A stretch of DNA of 43,792 bases from Gordonia aichiensis NBRC 108223 (GTDB taxonomy: Bacteria; Actinomycetota; Actinomycetes; Mycobacteriales; Mycobacteriaceae), in contig NZ_BANR01000031.1 of the NCBI RefSeq assembly GCF_000332975.1, positions 1-43,792 of the forward strand. Reading direction: 5' to 3'. The notes beneath the pieces were generated by a model, which was not told the DNA's origin, did no database searches, and saw only the letters and a program-made list of their open reading frames with translations. The position numbers and the translations under genes were made by a program. Positions 41,481 to 43,792 of the stretch are shown here, in pieces; the first letter of the stretch is position 1; each line of letters starts with the position of its first letter.

Positions 41481-42587
41481 TCAGGCCGCCGAATCCACGC
41501 TCGCGTCCTCGACCGCGACACAGCGGGACAATCGGATCAGTGGCGCAGCCTCGGCATCGAGGCCGGCGCCGTCGGCGGGAACCATGGGCCGCACCGGGCC
41601 CGACGCTCCGCCCTCGTCGCGGTACGCGTCGACGGCATCGCGCAGCATCGCGACCTTCACCTCGTCGTCGACGTCGTCGAACTCCTCGGGCACCAGCGGG
41701 CTCAACTGCGTGAGTGCATCCCTGATCTCGACGACTTCCCGGTGCAGCCGCTGCGTGGGGCTACTGCTCTCGGTGGGCAGCACGACCTCGGGTATCGCGG
41801 CGGTCACCAACTCCCACAACGGTTCCAGCGCTGTCGCGTCGCGTCGATGACGACGTCGCGCCGCCAACCCCGTCCAGCGCGAGTGCAGCATCGGAAAGCT
41901 GATCCCCACCAGGAATGCGACCACACCGACAATGTCGAGGGTGCGCACCGCGATCAATTGATTGACTCCCTGCACAAGGCCACTCACACTCCCCACCACC
42001 GCGAGCACCTGAAGCACCGAGGCAACGGCGAGCAACGCGAACCCGAGAATGAGCAGTGCGAGTGAGAACCGCAGATAACCCTGCGCCATGCGATAGAACT
42101 TGCGCACGTTGTGCACACACGCGCCGAAGCCGTACGCGAGGTACGCGCTGGCGATGACGTAGAAGAGCGCGAATCCCCAATTCTTGGCGCTCCACTCGCT
42201 GAGCGATGACGTGCGCAGTGAACTGGGTGTGACCAGCAAGGCCACCTGCAGACCGATCAGCGCGACGACGAGCGGCAGAGCCTCGTGACCCGCGCGCCGC
42301 TCGCGGGTTGCGCCGGCCCTGGGGAAGAAGAACACCACGATCAGCGCAGCAACTCCGAGCGCGAGCAGCGCATAGAACAGCCATCGGGAGACGCCGACGT
42401 AGACGTACTCGTCGAGAACGTGTGCGCTGGTCTTGGCGCTGACCACGAAGGCCAACGTCATCGCGGCGATCGCGACGGTCATCGCGAGGGCTTGCAGGCC
42501 TCCGTTGCCGCGCCTGATGCGATCCAACCGCCAGCACAGCGCCAGAACGAAGACGACGAGCGCGACGAGATTGATGATCTCGGGCAT
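41481..42587 (-). CDS. DUF6545 / MAB_1171c family membrane protein
   Basis: The 368-aa protein has about seven membrane helices from residue 4 to about 240, starting IINLVALVVFVLALCW. A basic segment (RRRHRRDATALEPLWELVTA) marks the start of a cytosolic helical tail of about 120 aa. This is the layout of the MAB_1171c family of putative transporters, often found with an ImmA-type protease and an XRE regulator, as here. GAGGTGA precedes ATG 42587. The substrate is unknown. Confidence 0.75.
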   Translation of the reverse strand: MPEIINLVALVVFVLALCWRLDRIRRGNGGLQALAMTVAIAAMTLAFVVSAKTSAHVLDEYVYVGVSRWLFYALLALGVAALIVVFFFPRAGATRERRAGHEALPLVVALIGLQVALLVTPSSLRTSSLSEWSAKNWGFALFYVIASAYLAYGFGACVHNVRKFYRMAQGYLRFSLALLILGFALLAVASVLQVLAVVGSVSGLVQGVNQLIAVRTLDIVGVVAFLVGISFPMLHSRWTGLAARRRHRRDATALEPLWELVTAAIPEVVLPTESSSPTQRLHREVVEIRDALTQLSPLVPEEFDDVDDEVKVAMLRDAVDAYRDEGGASGPVRPMVPADGAGLDAEAAPLIRLSRCVAVEDASVDSAA

Positions 42588-42598
42588 CTCAAGTCACC

Positions 42599-43165
42599 TC
42601 ACAGCCAGCCTTTGTGTCCCCCGAGTAGGCGTTGGAGACCACGTACTTCTGGATTGTCGGCCGTCCGTCCGACACTGTTACCCGCCGATTGGGCCCACGT
42701 GAGGATCATAGAAGCCAGCGTCTCGGCTTCCCACTCGCGTGCGTCGGAGTAGCACGTTCGACGCAACGCGGCGTCGGATTCGTCGCCCGAAGCGCTCGCA
42801 GGTGCGGTCAGCGAGGTTTCACCGAGCATCTGGTGTCCGGCGATGAGGTGACCGAACTCGTGCACGATGATCTGGTCGCGATGCAGCCGGGAGGTGTTCT
42901 CCTGGAAGAAGAAGTAGTCGGCGTCCTTGGCGGCGAGCCAGACGCCATTGGGCATGCCTGCGGGCAGCGCGTACGGGAGTGGCTTGATCGGGCGCCCGCG
43001 CCGCCGTCCGTAGCGCTCACACAGTTGCTCGACGTCGAGCGGGAGGTCGAGGTCGAGCCCCTCGAGTGAACGACGAGCGAGTGCCCACAGCGCCCGCTGA
43101 CCGCGTGGCGAATCCTCGGCGTCGATCGGCCCTGTCGTTGTCACGGATGCATGCCGACGCGGCAC
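42599..43165 (-). CDS. ImmA/IrrE-type metallopeptidase
   Basis: The 188-aa protein has the zinc helix IIVHEFGHLIAGH, with the third ligand Glu in REWEAETLASMIL. ImmA/IrrE enzymes cut a partner repressor to release genes under stress. The partner is likely to be the adjacent XRE protein. The GTG at 43165 overlaps that gene's stop (TAGTG), so translation is coupled. It is followed 11 bp later by the DUF6545 membrane protein. Confidence 0.88.
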   Translation of the reverse strand: MPRRHASVTTTGPIDAEDSPRGQRALWALARRSLEGLDLDLPLDVEQLCERYGRRRGRPIKPLPYALPAGMPNGVWLAAKDADYFFFQENTSRLHRDQIIVHEFGHLIAGHQMLGETSLTAPASASGDESDAALRRTCYSDAREWEAETLASMILTWAQSAGNSVGRTADNPEVRGLQRLLGGHKGWL

Positions 43166-43731
43166 TAGTCGTCGTTGGACATGCCGACAACACGCAGCCG
43201 CGCCTCGATGGCGTCGGCCTCATCCTCCGTCAGACCTGCAGCGACGACGTCCGGCGGATCCTTCGGCAGGCCCTGCTGTTCACGCAGCACCTTGATCAGC
43301 TCGTTGACCACGGTGACCGAATCGCTCGACAGCCCGGCGAGCCGGAAAGCGGCGAGCTGAACGTCGGTGTCGGCCTGCAACCGCATCAGATCGATCTCGT
43401 CGCGGGTGCGCTGTGCTGCACGGTCCTCGAGGAAGTAGTGGACATCCACCCCGAAAGCAGCAGCGATTCCCTCGACCGTGCGGAACGACGGCGACTTGGC
43501 CTTACCCGAACGGAGCTGGCTGAGGTAGGACTCGCCCAGCCTGAAACCTCGTTCCGTACTGCGCGCAGCGATCGCCTTGGCACTGTATGCCCGACCGTTG
43601 GGTCCGGGAACCGTCCGAAAGAGCTCTTCGAGCCGTCGAGCAAACAAACCTGGATCGACGGACGCGGAGCGCTCGTCGAACCCACCCCTACCGGCGTCGC
43701 CCGTGGGCTTATCCGTCCCTTGTGAAGTCAT
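43165..43731 (-). CDS. XRE-family transcriptional regulator
   Basis: The 188-aa protein has an N-terminal helix-turn-helix domain (about 30-95: FARRLEELFRTV, GFRLGESYLSQLRSGKAKSPSFRTVEGIAAAFGV). A C-terminal helical domain follows that could bind the ImmA protease. GGAGAG precedes ATG 43731. It heads the minus-strand triad XRE-ImmA-DUF6545. Autoregulation and release by ImmA cleavage are inferred. Confidence 0.85.
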   Translation of the reverse strand: MTSQGTDKPTGDAGRGGFDERSASVDPGLFARRLEELFRTVPGPNGRAYSAKAIAARSTERGFRLGESYLSQLRSGKAKSPSFRTVEGIAAAFGVDVHYFLEDRAAQRTRDEIDLMRLQADTDVQLAAFRLAGLSSDSVTVVNELIKVLREQQGLPKDPPDVVAAGLTEDEADAIEARLRVVGMSNDD

Positions 43732-43792
43732 TCAACTCTCCGAAAGCCGACATTTGAACTTGCAAACATTAAAGCTTGTCACGCATCCCCGA
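43732..43792 (-). promoter_or_regulatory. Promoter region of the XRE operon
   Basis: The segment is distinctly AT-rich. On the minus strand TGACAAGC and a TTCAAAT about 16 bp on are a plausible promoter pair. A small dyad TTTG-N6-CAAA could be an XRE operator. The region is cut by the window edge. Confidence 0.35.

Overview
The window is 43.8 kb of high-GC actinobacterial chromosome, most likely from a mycolic-acid bacterium close to Gordonia, Rhodococcus or Mycobacterium. The main evidence is gene order. Recalled from memory, M. tuberculosis Rv3834c-Rv3846 runs serS, a septum-formation membrane protein, a small metallopeptidase, a phosphoglycerate-mutase-like protein, pheA, an IdeR-controlled DUF2470 protein, an LCP-type gene, bfrB, glpQ1, a membrane protein and sodA. 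The same genes appear here in the same order, without bfrB. A near-consensus IdeR iron box, DUF7373 lipoproteins, an IniA/IniC-like dynamin pair and an ECF transporter fusion fit the same group.

Left part (1-10.9 kb): a tiny lipoprotein ORF with a perfect palindrome upstream, a DMT/NIPA-like transporter, serS, an ankyrin protein, a septum-formation-like protein, a zincin, and an 18-unit degenerate minisatellite of about 31 bp between convergent genes. Then come a histidine phosphatase, pheA, the iron-box DUF2470 gene, a CPBP protease and an LCP cell-wall ligase.

Middle part (11-28.3 kb): an accessory block inserted between the LCP and glpQ genes. It holds a MinD/EspI-like ATPase, a low-GC orphan gene, an acyltransferase, and a long minus-strand series. 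In transcription order the series is an IniA-like dynamin, an IniC-like dynamin, a membrane-anchored Hsp70, a DxDxDG-repeat protein, an FHA-ABC transporter like Rv1747, a CD225/dispanin protein, an acidic His-rich protein, an ECF sigma factor and a small membrane protein. Two units of this series carry the same 37-bp promoter-like element. Two paralogous DUF7373 lipoproteins are divergent from the dynamins. I read this as an envelope-stress or membrane-remodelling system that combines membrane GTPases, a chaperone, a signal-gated exporter and its own sigma factor. It is the best candidate for an undescribed system in the window.

Right part (28.3-43.8 kb): an operon of rhodanese, DUF4328 protein, glpQ and DUF5926 protein. 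Upstream of it is a cluster of seven DnaA-box-like 9-mers with a Crp/GlxR-like site. Then follow sppA, a VOC protein, a winged-helix protein, a small membrane protein, sodA, an ECF transporter (T subunit plus an S-A-A fusion), a TMEM165/GDT1 cation exporter behind a candidate DtxR-type box, an SDR enzyme, and an XRE regulator, ImmA protease and DUF6545 membrane protein triad at the right edge.
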